Of a stretch of 64,000 bases of DNA, positions 8,072 to 17,904 are shown one piece after another (position 1 is the stretch's first letter; each line of letters opens with the position of its first letter). The position numbers and the translations under genes are program-made. Source of the stretch: JAVZLQ01 sp049972525 (GTDB lineage Archaea; Thermoproteota; Bathyarchaeia; Bathyarchaeales; Bathycorpusculaceae). The notes below the pieces were generated by a model that saw nothing but the letters and a program-made list of their open reading frames with translations, made no database searches and was not told the origin of the DNA. Location of the stretch: assembly GCA_049972525.1 (NCBI GenBank), contig JBMFKI010000002.1, positions 66,673 through 130,672 on the forward strand. Reading direction: 5' to 3'.

Positions 8072-9355
8072 ATGTCGTTTACTTCGATACAGAAGATTCT
8101 TGAAGGAAATTACCTAGGTAAAAGAGTTGTAATTAGAGGATGGGTTTACCGTAAGCGTGAGGAAAAGCAGACAATTTTCCTTGTTGTTCGCGATGCGACA
8201 GGCATTGTACAATGCACTGTTAAGAGGGAGGCTTCCTCGTGGAATGACGCTAAAAAAATCACGATAGAGTCTTCACTTATGCTTGAAGGCACCGTTAAAG
8301 AAGATAAACGCGCTCCAGGAGGCTATGAAGTTTCTGTTGAAAAGCTTTCCATAATAGGGTTAGCTGAAGTTTTCCCAATAACGAAGGATAAGAGTGAAGA
8401 GTTCCTTCGGGATGTTCGACACCTCTGGCTTCGCAGCAGACGTATGAACTTAATTATGAGGGTGCGAAGCGAAGTTTTAAGGCTTACGCACGAGTTCTTC
8501 AAACAAAGCGAGTTCATTGAAGTTTCCCCGCCAATGTTTATTACAAGCGCATGCGAGGGAGGTTCAACCCTTTTCGGCTTAAAATATTTCGACAGAAACT
8601 TGTATCTGACGCAAAGTGCACAACTTTACCTTGAAGTTTTAATTTACTCTCTTGAGAAAGTCTATTGTGTTGCCCCCTCTTTTAGGGCTGAAAAAAGCCG
8701 GACTATTAGGCATTTAACAGAATATTGGCATATAGAGGCTGAGCAGGCCTTCGCTGAAATGAATGACCTTATGCGTCTGGAGGAGGAGCTTTTAGCTTAC
8801 GTTTGTCACGGCTCCGCTGAAAGGTGCAGAAAAGAAATGGAGGAGCTTGGCGCGGACATTTCAAAGCTAACTTCCATCAAAACGCCACTTCCAAGGATAA
8901 CGTATACAGAAGCAATTGAAAGGTTGAACGCTAAGGGTTTTAAGATAAAATGGGGCGAAGACATGGGATACGACGAGGAGAGAGCCATAGCTGAAGAATT
9001 CGGAAAACCATTCTTCATATATGATTATCCAAAGCAGATCAAAGCCTTTTACTGCAAAACCCGTAGGGATAAACCCGAAATCGCCCTGTCCACAGACATT
9101 CTTGTTCCACGCATAGGCGAAATCTCAACAGGTGGTGCAAGAGAAGATGACAAGGATATACTAATTGCGAGAATAAGGGAAATGGGGTTAAAAGAGGAGG
9201 ATTACGACTGGTACATTGATTTGCGCCGTTATGGCACTGTTCCACATGTCGGCTTTGGAATGGGTTTAGAGAGACTTTTAACATGGATGCTTGATCTCGA
9301 AAACATAATAGACGCCATACCCTTCCCAAGAACAATAAGGAGATTCTATCCATAA
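8072..9355 (+). CDS. asnS: Asparaginyl-tRNA synthetase
   Basis: Class IIb aminoacyl-tRNA synthetase that charges tRNA-Asn. An N-terminal OB-fold anticodon-binding domain (about residues 15-100, GKRVVIRGWVYRKREEK) is followed by the catalytic domain: the SEFIEVSPPMFITSACEGG segment, motif 2 with FRAEKSRTIRHLTEYWHIEAE, and motif 3 GFGMGLERLLTW near the C terminus. The N-terminal domain shows it is a true synthetase rather than an archaeal AsnA-like asparagine synthetase. AsnRS is preferred over AspRS because of the TSACEGG loop and the GGAREDD segment, but specificity rests on these family cues. Start ATG 8072. Confidence 0.9.
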   Translation: MSFTSIQKILEGNYLGKRVVIRGWVYRKREEKQTIFLVVRDATGIVQCTVKREASSWNDAKKITIESSLMLEGTVKEDKRAPGGYEVSVEKLSIIGLAEVFPITKDKSEEFLRDVRHLWLRSRRMNLIMRVRSEVLRLTHEFFKQSEFIEVSPPMFITSACEGGSTLFGLKYFDRNLYLTQSAQLYLEVLIYSLEKVYCVAPSFRAEKSRTIRHLTEYWHIEAEQAFAEMNDLMRLEEELLAYVCHGSAERCRKEMEELGADISKLTSIKTPLPRITYTEAIERLNAKGFKIKWGEDMGYDEERAIAEEFGKPFFIYDYPKQIKAFYCKTRRDKPEIALSTDILVPRIGEISTGGAREDDKDILIARIREMGLKEEDYDWYIDLRRYGTVPHVGFGMGLERLLTWMLDLENIIDAIPFPRTIRRFYP

Positions 9356-9453
9356 AAGTGAATGTTTCGTTGAACAGTTTTTCAGAACATTAAAAAGTAT
9401 GTATTATATATACTACTACTCGTGAAAAAGTTTTCTGGAGGGACTGTTCAAGA

Positions 9454-12117
9454 GTGGGCACAGAAAACCTTGATAAAATTTTTAATCCAAAAAGTGTTGC
9501 CGTCATAGGTGCAAGCGACAGAGAAGGCTCCGTTGGGGCTAGGCTACTTCGAAATCTAGTTGGTGTTGGCTATCAGGGAGTTGTTTATCCGGTTAACCCA
9601 TTTAGATCAACTGTACATGGGATAAAGGCTTATCCAAGCATTTTAAAGGTTCCATGGCATGTGGACCTAGCAATAGTCGCAACTCCAGCGCATACCGTTC
9701 CTCAAGTGATGGAAGAGTGTGGAAAGGCTGGAGTTTTAGGAGTTATAATCATATCAGCTATTTTAGGGAAATCTGGAGAAAACGGAGGCATGGTTGAAAG
9801 ACAAATTCTAAAATGTAAAGATAATTATGGTATGCGGGTTATTGGTCCAAACAGTTTCGGAGTTATGCGACCAAAAATAGGGTTAAACGCGACTTTTGCG
9901 AATAAAGCAGCGCTACCTGGAAGAATAGCCTTCATTTCGCAGAGCGCTGCATTATGCGCTTCTGCTTTAGATTGGGCTTCAGACGCGCGTATAGGCTTTA
10001 GCACCGTTGTTTCGACGGGGTCTATGCTTGATGTTGACTTTGGAGACTTAATAGATTTTTTCGGAACAGACGCCCAGACTAGAAGCATAGTGCTATATTT
10101 GGAAGGTATAAAAAATACACGGAAATTTATGAGTGCAGCTAGGGGCTTCGCCAGAGCTAAACCAATAGTTGTAATGAAGGCTGGACGTTTTAACGAGAGT
10201 GCCGAGGCAACATTTTCGCACACTGGCAGATTATGCGGGGACGACGCTGTTTATGATGCTGCCTTCAGACGCGCTGGAATAGTGCGCGTAGAAGCCTTAA
10301 ACGATCTTTTCAATTGCGCAGAGACGCTGGCTATGATGCCTAACCCGAAGGGTCCAAACCTTACGATTATCACCAACGCTGGAGGACCTGGAATAATTGC
10401 GACTGACGCTTTAATTGCCAAAGGTGGAAGGCTCACACGTTTAAGCGACAAAACTGTTCAAGCCTTAAAAGAAGCTTTACCACCATACTGCAGCGCATCG
10501 AATCCCATTGACATTTTCGAAGAGGCTACTCCTGAAAGGTTCAGAAAGGTAATTGAAATTTGTTTGCAAGACCCAGAGAGCGATGGTTTCTTAATAATTT
10601 ACACTCCTCAGGGGGCAACAGATCCCATTACAATTGCGAAGATAATTGTTGAGGCTTCTAAAAAGGCTTCAAAGCCCATTTTGGCTTCGTTGCTTGGCGA
10701 AGACGGTTGTCGTATGGCTAGGCGCATATTACAAAAAAATAGTGTCCCGGCTTTTGCAACTCCAGAGCAAGCTGTCGCCACGTTCATGCACATGTACAGT
10801 TACACGCAAAACCTCGAGCTTCTATATCAGACTCCAGAGGAGCTTCCAATGGAGTTTTCAATTCCAGCCTTTCTTAAAGAGGTTCTGAAAAAGGCTTTTG
10901 AGGAAGGAAGGCATGTTCTCAATATTTATGAATCTCTCCGTTTTCTTGATGCCTACAAGATTCCGGTAATAAAGACATTGTTTGCAAAGAGCCAAGAAGA
11001 AGCTGAATCTTTTGCTTCCCAAATTGGCTATCCGGTTGTTATGAAAGCAGTTTCGCCGCAGATAACTCACAAATCAAGGGCTGAGGGCGTCATACTGAAC
11101 GTTTGGTCCCCAACAGAAGTTAAAGTATTCTTTAACGAGTTGGTTGAGAAAGTTAAAAATTATAATCCCGAGGCGGAGTTTCAAGGCGTCGTTATACAAC
11201 CCATGGTTCAAAGAAAAGGCTACGAGCTTTTAGTAGGTTCAAAGAAGGATTACCAGTTTGGTTCAGTGATTGTCTTTGGCATGGGCGGAATAACCGCGGA
11301 AGTTGCAAAGGACGTAAGCATAGGTTTTCCACCGTTAAACTTGGTTCTTGCAAGACGTCTTATGGAAAAGACTGCTATCTACCAGCGTTTGTCCAGCGAG
11401 TTTCCATCCGGAACAAAGGTTCTTGAAGAAATTTTGGTAAAGTTTTCGCAGCTTGTTGTTGATTTTCCAGAGATCAAAGAGTTGGATGTGAATCCGCTGA
11501 TTTTTGATGGGAATAACGCTGTAGCTGTTGATGCGCGCATAGTAATCGACGCTGAAAGAATTTTACAGAATGTCCAACCGCACGAGCATCTGGTTGTAGC
11601 ACCATACCCAAAAAAGTACGTTGCCTCGTGCCAGCTAAAAAATGGAACTTGCGTTACACTTCGACCAATAAAACCTGAGGATGAGGCTCTCCTCGCCGAG
11701 TTGTTCAAGTCCCTTTCAGAGGAAACCATGCGCTTACGATTTTTCCAAATAATTAGGGAAATGCCGCATGAAACTCTAACCAGATATTGCAATCTGGACT
11801 ATGACCGTGAAATGGCTATAGTTGCCGAAAAGCAGGGAGATAGAAGGCAAATAATTGGTGTTGCACGAGTTATTTCAGAACCTGGAAGAAGCTGTGGAGA
11901 ATTTGCTGTTGTCGTAGGCGACAAGTGGCAAGGGCTTGGTCTCGGCTCGAAACTTGTTGATTACATAATTAAAATTGGCAGGGAGATGAAGCTGAAAACA
12001 ATTTACGGCTTTGTAATTTCAGACAATGTAAAAATGATTCATTTATGCATGAGAAAAGGCTTCAAAATCGAGCCTATTGATGGCGAAACTTCTAGGATAG
12101 TGATGGAATTTTCTTAA
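9454..12117 (+). CDS. ADP-forming acyl-CoA synthetase (alpha-beta fusion) with C-terminal GNAT acetyltransferase domain
   Basis: 887 residues with three modules. Residues ~1-455 are a CoA-binding plus succinyl-CoA-ligase-like alpha part (VAVIGASDREGSVG; SHTG at 255-258, where His256 matches the phosphohistidine of acetyl-CoA synthetases). Residues ~480-705 are an ATP-grasp beta part (GYPVVMKAVSPQITHKSRAEGV). Residues ~715-887 are a GNAT domain (VVVGDKWQGLGLGSKLVDYII is the acetyl-CoA loop). The architecture equals bacterial Pat/PatZ protein acetyltransferases. Bacterial Pat is described, as I recall, as lacking the catalytic His, so keeping it here may mean a working synthetase as well. GTG 9454 follows a CTGGAGGGA ribosome site. 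Convergent with acs. Confidence 0.88.
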   Translation: MGTENLDKIFNPKSVAVIGASDREGSVGARLLRNLVGVGYQGVVYPVNPFRSTVHGIKAYPSILKVPWHVDLAIVATPAHTVPQVMEECGKAGVLGVIIISAILGKSGENGGMVERQILKCKDNYGMRVIGPNSFGVMRPKIGLNATFANKAALPGRIAFISQSAALCASALDWASDARIGFSTVVSTGSMLDVDFGDLIDFFGTDAQTRSIVLYLEGIKNTRKFMSAARGFARAKPIVVMKAGRFNESAEATFSHTGRLCGDDAVYDAAFRRAGIVRVEALNDLFNCAETLAMMPNPKGPNLTIITNAGGPGIIATDALIAKGGRLTRLSDKTVQALKEALPPYCSASNPIDIFEEATPERFRKVIEICLQDPESDGFLIIYTPQGATDPITIAKIIVEASKKASKPILASLLGEDGCRMARRILQKNSVPAFATPEQAVATFMHMYSYTQNLELLYQTPEELPMEFSIPAFLKEVLKKAFEEGRHVLNIYESLRFLDAYKIPVIKTLFAKSQEEAESFASQIGYPVVMKAVSPQITHKSRAEGVILNVWSPTEVKVFFNELVEKVKNYNPEAEFQGVVIQPMVQRKGYELLVGSKKDYQFGSVIVFGMGGITAEVAKDVSIGFPPLNLVLARRLMEKTAIYQRLSSEFPSGTKVLEEILVKFSQLVVDFPEIKELDVNPLIFDGNNAVAVDARIVIDAERILQNVQPHEHLVVAPYPKKYVASCQLKNGTCVTLRPIKPEDEALLAELFKSLSEETMRLRFFQIIREMPHETLTRYCNLDYDREMAIVAEKQGDRRQIIGVARVISEPGRSCGEFAVVVGDKWQGLGLGSKLVDYIIKIGREMKLKTIYGFVISDNVKMIHLCMRKGFKIEPIDGETSRIVMEFS

Positions 12118-12138
12118 TGTAAATAAAATTTTGATTGG

Positions 12139-14184
12139 TTAACTTTTGCCGCGTTCTAAAGCTTCTTTCACGCTTTCGTAAGCCTTCTTTGCTTCTTCAA
12201 CAGCCACGCCATCTTCCAACGTTGTAACATCGCCTATGGCTGCTCCGCTTACAATTGCCCTTAACAGTCTTCTCATGATTTTGCCGCTTCTTGTTTTGGG
12301 TACAGAGTCAACGAAGGCTATCACAGCGTCTGAAGCCACAAGCGGCCCAATTGTGGTTCTCAAGTGCATTTTTATTTCGTTTGCAAGATTAGGGTCCGGC
12401 TTGTATCCTTGCTTAAGCACCGTGAAGATGAACGGTATTTCCCCTTTGACAGGGTCAGTTTTGCCTATGCATGCTGATTCCGCAACTGCTGGATGCTTAA
12501 TCATTGCCGATTCGATTTCTGCTGTTCCGATTCTGTGTCCTGCTACCTTTAACACGTCGTCTGCCCTTCCTAAAACCCATAGATAGCCATCCTTGTCCTT
12601 TATAGCAAAATCTCCAGTGTAGAAGTATGTTTTACCCTTAAACCTTGACCAATAAACATCCACATATCTTTGCGGATTCTTGAAAAGCGTCATCAGCATA
12701 GCGGGCCATGGCGAAGTTATAGCCAGGTATCCTCTAACGCCGGGTGGGCATGGATTTCCATCGTCATCGAGGACTTCTAATGTGACGCCTGGAAATGGGT
12801 AGCCGTTTGTTCCAGGTTTAAGTGGGAAGATTTTCCCCAATCCTGGATAGTGTCCTGTCAACATTTGTCCCGTTTCAGTCATCCACCATGTGCTTGAGGC
12901 CACAATGTCTCCTCTTCCGATGTTTTTGAAGTACCATTTGAAAGCTTCTGGGTTTATTGGTTCGCCGACTGAGTGGCAAATTCTAACTGTGGATAGGTCG
13001 TATTTTCGGACAAGCTCCTCTGGGAACTTCATAAGCATTCTTATGGCTGTTGGCGTTGTATAGAACAGTGTAACGCCATAGCGTTGAATTATGCTCCACC
13101 ATCTGTCAGGACCAGGAAAATCTGGTGCGCCCTCATACATTATTGATGTTAAGCCCGTTAGAAGTGGACCATAAACTATGTAGGAGTGCCCAGTGACCCA
13201 TCCAATGTCTGCTGTGCACCAATAAATGTCGTCTTCTTTTACATCAAATATTAGTTTCATAGTAGCGTACAATCCAACGGCATATCCGCCTATAGGAATT
13301 TGTGCTCCTTTAGGCGCGGCTGTTGTTCCCGAAGTGTAGAGTATGTATGCGAAATCTTCTGAACCGCATCTTTCAACTGGAACTTTCACGTTTTGCGGCG
13401 CATCTTTTACAAGTTCATGGTGCCAAACATCTATTTCATTGTTCCATGGTATTTCGTTGCCTGCTCTTCTGATGACTATTACCTTTTCTATTTTAACGCC
13501 GTTTTGTGCGCATATTTTTACGGCTTCATCAACTATTGGTTTGAGACTTATTACTCTGCCCCTTCTATAGAACCCGTCAGCTGTGACAATTATTCTTGAA
13601 CCTGCGTCCATGGCTCTTGTGGCCAACGCATCAGCGCTGAATCCGCTGTAAACTGCACTGTGTTTCGCGCCGAGTCTTTGCAGGGCAAGCATATAGAAGG
13701 GTAGTTCTGGTATCATGGGGAGATACAGCGTCACTATTTCGCCTTTCTTAACCTTCAGTTTTTCTCTGAGAGCGTAACTTATTACGTTGGATTCTCTATA
13801 AATATCGTAATACGTGAACTTTCTAACTTCCTTGGGCTGGTTTAACGTTTCGTCCCAGGGCTCGCCTTCCCAAATTAAAGCCAGCTTGTTCTTTCTTCCC
13901 TGTTCGATTTGCCAGTCCGTGTCAAGATAGGCTAGGTTTGTTTCTCCTCCAACAAACCATCTGTAAAATGGAGGGTTGCTGTCATCCAGTACTTTGTTCC
14001 ATTTTTTAAACCAGAAAATCTCGTTTGCCCACTTACTCCACCACTCTTCAACTGACTTTTTGTCTTTCACTGTGCTTTCGTACCATTTTTTGAAGTCACT
14101 TTTGTCCCACGCTCTGTCTTTCCAGCTTGGTGGAATTATGTCGGCTTCAAATTCCTTATAGACTTCCACTCCTTCCTTGGACAT
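12139..14184 (-). CDS. acs: Acetyl-CoA synthetase, AMP-forming
   Basis: Activates acetate to acetyl-CoA with ATP, releasing AMP and PPi. Full length for the family (681 residues from ATG 14184). Signatures: FVGGETNLAYLDTD near the N terminus, the P-loop-like YILYTSGTTAAPKGAQI, the WWMTETGQ adenylate motif, YFYTGDFAIKDKDGYLWVLGRADDVLKVAGHRIGTAEIE in pieces, and the C-terminal PKTRSGKIMRR whose Lys (residue 635 here) is the known reversible acetylation site. An ATG also exists at 14190, but the AAAGGG site at 14195-14200 suits 14184 better. It lies behind satP on the same strand and tail-to-tail with a Pat-like gene. Confidence 0.95.
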   Translation of the reverse strand: MSKEGVEVYKEFEADIIPPSWKDRAWDKSDFKKWYESTVKDKKSVEEWWSKWANEIFWFKKWNKVLDDSNPPFYRWFVGGETNLAYLDTDWQIEQGRKNKLALIWEGEPWDETLNQPKEVRKFTYYDIYRESNVISYALREKLKVKKGEIVTLYLPMIPELPFYMLALQRLGAKHSAVYSGFSADALATRAMDAGSRIIVTADGFYRRGRVISLKPIVDEAVKICAQNGVKIEKVIVIRRAGNEIPWNNEIDVWHHELVKDAPQNVKVPVERCGSEDFAYILYTSGTTAAPKGAQIPIGGYAVGLYATMKLIFDVKEDDIYWCTADIGWVTGHSYIVYGPLLTGLTSIMYEGAPDFPGPDRWWSIIQRYGVTLFYTTPTAIRMLMKFPEELVRKYDLSTVRICHSVGEPINPEAFKWYFKNIGRGDIVASSTWWMTETGQMLTGHYPGLGKIFPLKPGTNGYPFPGVTLEVLDDDGNPCPPGVRGYLAITSPWPAMLMTLFKNPQRYVDVYWSRFKGKTYFYTGDFAIKDKDGYLWVLGRADDVLKVAGHRIGTAEIESAMIKHPAVAESACIGKTDPVKGEIPFIFTVLKQGYKPDPNLANEIKMHLRTTIGPLVASDAVIAFVDSVPKTRSGKIMRRLLRAIVSGAAIGDVTTLEDGVAVEEAKKAYESVKEALERGKS

Positions 14185-14325
14185 TAACATTTCACCCTTT
14201 CAAGATTTTCTTTACAAAAATGTGCAATTATATTTATATCTTTAGGTTGCTAAAATTGAAATCATCGTTAGTTTTTGCCGAAAAACTGCAAGCGTCTTCC
14301 TCATAAAAAGAGGAGAGTGTGAAGG

Positions 14326-14928
14326 TCAACTTACCGGGCATATTGGTAAGACAGTTCTTCCGTAGGCTTCGTTTAGTACTTCTGCTATGGCTAGATAGAC
14401 TGCGCTTAATCCACAGATTATTCCTTCGACCCCAATTGCACGTGTGAAAAGTTCCAGGTCCGCTGCTGTCATTGGCGTATATGCCAGTATCGCTGATTTT
14501 GTTGCAAGTAGGAAGAAGAGGACTGCTAGGCTTATAAATATAAATTGTAGCGCGCGGTTGGCTTTCAACGTTCCGAAGAACATTGCTAGCGTGAATAATC
14601 CCCACATGAAGAAATACGCTGCTAAAGCTTCAGCTGAAGGTGCGTTGAGTCCCTTAAGAAAGGTGATTTGTGGTAGCAGATTTAGGATTACGAACGACCA
14701 CCAAAACAATCCGTAAGAGGTGAACGCCACAGTGCCGAATGTGTTGCCCTTCTTGTATTCCATTATTCCCGCTATAACTTGGGCGAGTCCACCGTAGGCT
14801 ATTCCCATCGCCAAAACCATTGTGTCCAGTGGACCAAGCTGTGCGTTGTGGACAAAGTTTAGTAGAACCGTTGTTATTCCGAAGCCTAGAAGCCCCAATG
14901 GTGCGGGATTCGCTGACTTCTCACTCAT
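14326..14928 (-). CDS. Acetate uptake transporter, SatP/YaaH (GPR1/FUN34) family
   Basis: Six-helix membrane protein of 200 residues that moves acetate or succinate with protons. The family hallmark NPAPLGLLGFG is at residues 7-17, and the second signature (GGLAQVIAGIMEYKKGNTFGTVAF) follows near residue 46. It sits upstream of acs in the same direction with 141 bp between, so uptake and activation of acetate are likely linked. Start ATG 14928 follows a GAGATGAGAG purine stretch. Confidence 0.92.
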   Translation of the reverse strand: MSEKSANPAPLGLLGFGITTVLLNFVHNAQLGPLDTMVLAMGIAYGGLAQVIAGIMEYKKGNTFGTVAFTSYGLFWWSFVILNLLPQITFLKGLNAPSAEALAAYFFMWGLFTLAMFFGTLKANRALQFIFISLAVLFFLLATKSAILAYTPMTAADLELFTRAIGVEGIICGLSAVYLAIAEVLNEAYGRTVLPICPVS

Positions 14929-14990
14929 ACTCTCATCTCTTTTTGCGGAAGTTTGTTTGATAATAAAAGGTGTGGATATAAGGCTTTTTG

Positions 14991-17744
14991 CTATGCCTTA
15001 CGTCTTTTACTTGCAATGTACTTTCCTAGTTCCAAGGAACCGAAGACTATCGCTGTGAACAGTATCGCAATAGCCCAGTCTATAGGCTCTGGTGCATGTA
15101 CATCAAATAGGTCTTGGAGGAAAGGCGTATAAAGCACCATTAACTGGAGACCTAGGGATGAAAGTATTGCAACCCATAGGAACTTGTTTTTGAAGATGCC
15201 CACTTTGAAAACCGTATATCTCAGTGAACGGGCTGATATTGCGTTTGCTAACTCCATTAGAATCATGGCCGTAAGCAGCTGCGTCCTCGCCTCAAGCAAG
15301 TGATACTCGTCTAACCATGGTTGACACATGAAATACCCTGTCAGAAGCAGCGCCGTCATCATAATGGGCACTAGCATCAAATATAGTTTAACGTCTCGCG
15401 TGAAAACGCTTTCATTCGGGTCTCTTGGCTTTCTTTCCATCAAATCTGGATCGCCTGGATCTATTCCTAAGGCTAGGGCTGGTAAACCGTCCGTTGTCAA
15501 GTTAACCCATAAGAGCTGTATTGCGGTTAAGGCAACTGTTGGAGAAAGTTTCGGATCTCCACCTGGCTGGTAGGCTGAACCCGCCAAGTACGGAACGCTT
15601 ATCATTACTATGAACATTACGAGGATCTCCATGATGTTGCAGCGCAGCAGATAGGTTAGATACTTCTTTATGTTATCGTAGATTTCACGGCCTTCTTTGA
15701 CGGCTTTAACAATTGACGCGAAATTATCATCTGTTAAAACCATGTCTGAGGCTTCCTTTGTTACCTCTGTGCCTGTTATTCCCATTGCAACGCCTATGTC
15801 TGCCATTTTAAGTGCTGGGGCATCATTAACACCGTCGCCAGTCATTGCGACAACATATCCTTTCGCTTTCCAAGCCTTCACAATTCTCATTTTGTGTTCA
15901 GGTGAAACACGAGCATAAATCACGATGTTCTCGACCATTTGAGTTAGCTGTTCATCATTTATTTTGTCCAACTCTTGACCAGTAAGCACTTGGCTTGGCG
16001 CTTCGTTTTCGCCTATTAAGTTAAGTTCTTTTGCCACAGCAACAGCCGTAAGTTTATGGTCACCAGTTACCATGACTACTTTGATTCCAGCGTTTCTGCA
16101 AAGGGAAATTGCATCTTTAACTTCTTCCCTTGGAGGGTCAATCATTCCCATTATTCCAACAAAAGTCATATCATTCTCAATTTTCTCGTCAAAATTTGTT
16201 GCAGATTCTGGCAGTTCTCTGTAGGCAAAGCCTAAATTCCTCAGCGCCTGCATTGCCATAGCCTCGTTTACCGTCAGTATTTTTTCTTTGTCTTCTGCCG
16301 TTATTTTGCGCACTTTTCCCTTTGAAAGAATCTTAGTGCATCTTTCCAAAACTATTTCTGGTGCTCCTTTCATGAAAGCCATTTTCTTTTTAGATGCCAA
16401 GTGAACTGTTGTCATGCGTTTTCTTTCGGAAGAGAATGGGACTTCACCTATGCGTGGGGTTTCTTTTTCTAACTCTTCTTTCCATAATCCAGCTTTTGCT
16501 GCAGCAACAACTAAAGCGCCTTCTGTGGGGTCACCTTTAATTATCCATCTTCCACTTTCGGTTTCTTTCTCCAACTTTGCATCATTGCACAATGTTGAAA
16601 CTTTTAAGAGCGCTACGAGTTCCTCTTCTTGCGCTGGGTCCAATTTTTTGTCTTCAAATAGGAACTCGCCTTGTGGTTCGTAGCCTACTCCTGAAACTTT
16701 TATTGTTTGGTCATTCACGTAAATTCTTTGAACGGTCATTTCGCCTTTGGTCATTGTTCCAGTTTTGTCGGCGCAGATGACGCTTGTGCATCCTAATGTT
16801 TCAACGGCTGGAAGTCTCCTAACTATAGTGTTAACCTTAGCCATACGATACATGCCAACAGCAAGGGCGCCAGTCACTATGGCGGGTAATGCTTCTGGAA
16901 CTGCAGCAACCGCAAGGCTTACACCCCACAAAATCATGTCAAGGGGATTGCGCCCCTCCACTATGCCTATAGCTGCCACAGTTAAACAAACAGCAATACA
17001 TAATATTCCAATCCATTTCCCAACAGAAGCCATACGTTTTTCCAGAGGCGTTTCCTCTTCCTCAGTAACTTGAACCATCTTGGCTATTTTGCCAAACTCC
17101 GTGTTCATCCCAGTTGAAGTGACAACAGCTTTTCCACGCCCATAAACAACAGCTGTTCCAGTAAAAACGATGTTTCGCCTCTCGGGAATCCCAGTTTCTT
17201 CAGGTAATGGATCCACAGTTTTATTTACTGGCGTGGATTCCCCTGTTAATGGAGCCTCATCCATTTTTAGGTTAATAGCTTCAATAAGTCTCGCGTCTGC
17301 TGGAACCTTATCGCCAGTGTATAATAGGATGATGTCGCCTGGAACAATTTCGCTTGCCTGAACCTTAACTTCTTTTCCGTCACGTAACACCATGGCTGTT
17401 GGTGCCGTCATCTTCTTTAATGCTTCTAAAGCCTTTTCTGAACGGTACTCTTCGACAAAACCCAAGATGGCGCATGCCAAAACTATGGCGATTATGACTA
17501 TGGCGTCAGTAATTTCGCCTAAATAAATCGAAAGCCCTGTTGCAATTAAAAGTATGATAATTAGTATGTCTGCAAACTGCTCCAAGAAAAGCCTAATTGG
17601 CGATATTCCCTTCTCCTTCTTAAGCTCATTAGGACCATATTCCTGTAGGCGTTTCTGCACTTCTTCTTGACTTAAACCATTCTCCTTCGCATTCAGAGCC
17701 TTCAAAGTTTCTTCAATTTCCATCGCATGCCAAGGTTTCGACAT
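14991..17744 (-). CDS. Cation-transporting P-type ATPase, P2 (Ca2+/SERCA-like) type
   Basis: A 917-residue P-type pump. N-terminal cation ATPase domain (residues ~1-70), actuator TGES loop (DEAPLTGEST), phosphorylation site DKTGTMTKGEM, nucleotide-binding domain with KGAPEIVLERC, hinge MTGDGVNDAPALKMADIGVAMG, and a C-terminal set of six membrane helices. TM4 reads VPEALP in place of the PEGLP of SERCA, and TM5 has CNIMEI, so the ion (Ca2+, Na+, Mn2+ or H+) is not certain. GTG 17753 and ATG 17744 are in frame; the GTGGAGTG site just upstream favours 17744. Divergent from hppA. Confidence 0.92.
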   Translation of the reverse strand: MSKPWHAMEIEETLKALNAKENGLSQEEVQKRLQEYGPNELKKEKGISPIRLFLEQFADILIIILLIATGLSIYLGEITDAIVIIAIVLACAILGFVEEYRSEKALEALKKMTAPTAMVLRDGKEVKVQASEIVPGDIILLYTGDKVPADARLIEAINLKMDEAPLTGESTPVNKTVDPLPEETGIPERRNIVFTGTAVVYGRGKAVVTSTGMNTEFGKIAKMVQVTEEEETPLEKRMASVGKWIGILCIAVCLTVAAIGIVEGRNPLDMILWGVSLAVAAVPEALPAIVTGALAVGMYRMAKVNTIVRRLPAVETLGCTSVICADKTGTMTKGEMTVQRIYVNDQTIKVSGVGYEPQGEFLFEDKKLDPAQEEELVALLKVSTLCNDAKLEKETESGRWIIKGDPTEGALVVAAAKAGLWKEELEKETPRIGEVPFSSERKRMTTVHLASKKKMAFMKGAPEIVLERCTKILSKGKVRKITAEDKEKILTVNEAMAMQALRNLGFAYRELPESATNFDEKIENDMTFVGIMGMIDPPREEVKDAISLCRNAGIKVVMVTGDHKLTAVAVAKELNLIGENEAPSQVLTGQELDKINDEQLTQMVENIVIYARVSPEHKMRIVKAWKAKGYVVAMTGDGVNDAPALKMADIGVAMGITGTEVTKEASDMVLTDDNFASIVKAVKEGREIYDNIKKYLTYLLRCNIMEILVMFIVMISVPYLAGSAYQPGGDPKLSPTVALTAIQLLWVNLTTDGLPALALGIDPGDPDLMERKPRDPNESVFTRDVKLYLMLVPIMMTALLLTGYFMCQPWLDEYHLLEARTQLLTAMILMELANAISARSLRYTVFKVGIFKNKFLWVAILSSLGLQLMVLYTPFLQDLFDVHAPEPIDWAIAILFTAIVFGSLELGKYIASKRRKA

Positions 17745-17904
17745 ACTTTTCACTCCACTCGTTAATTAAACACGGAACTTGTTAACATATTTTGGTTATA
17801 TTCTTTTCTAATTAAAATTGGCGGTTGGCAAATAAGTTTATTAAGATATTCCCTACTCAACTCTAAGAGTATTAAAAGAATATGGAAGAGTTGGAGGAAA
17901 AAGC
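17745..17904. promoter_or_regulatory. Divergent promoter region, P-type ATPase / pyrophosphatase
   Basis: A 160-bp AT-rich spacer. TTTATTAAGATATT near 17838-17851 and ATTAAAAGAATATGG near 17871-17885 are TATA-like for the plus strand. A strong ribosome site (GGAGG at 17893-17897) precedes hppA by seven bases and fixes its start. Confidence 0.35.
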
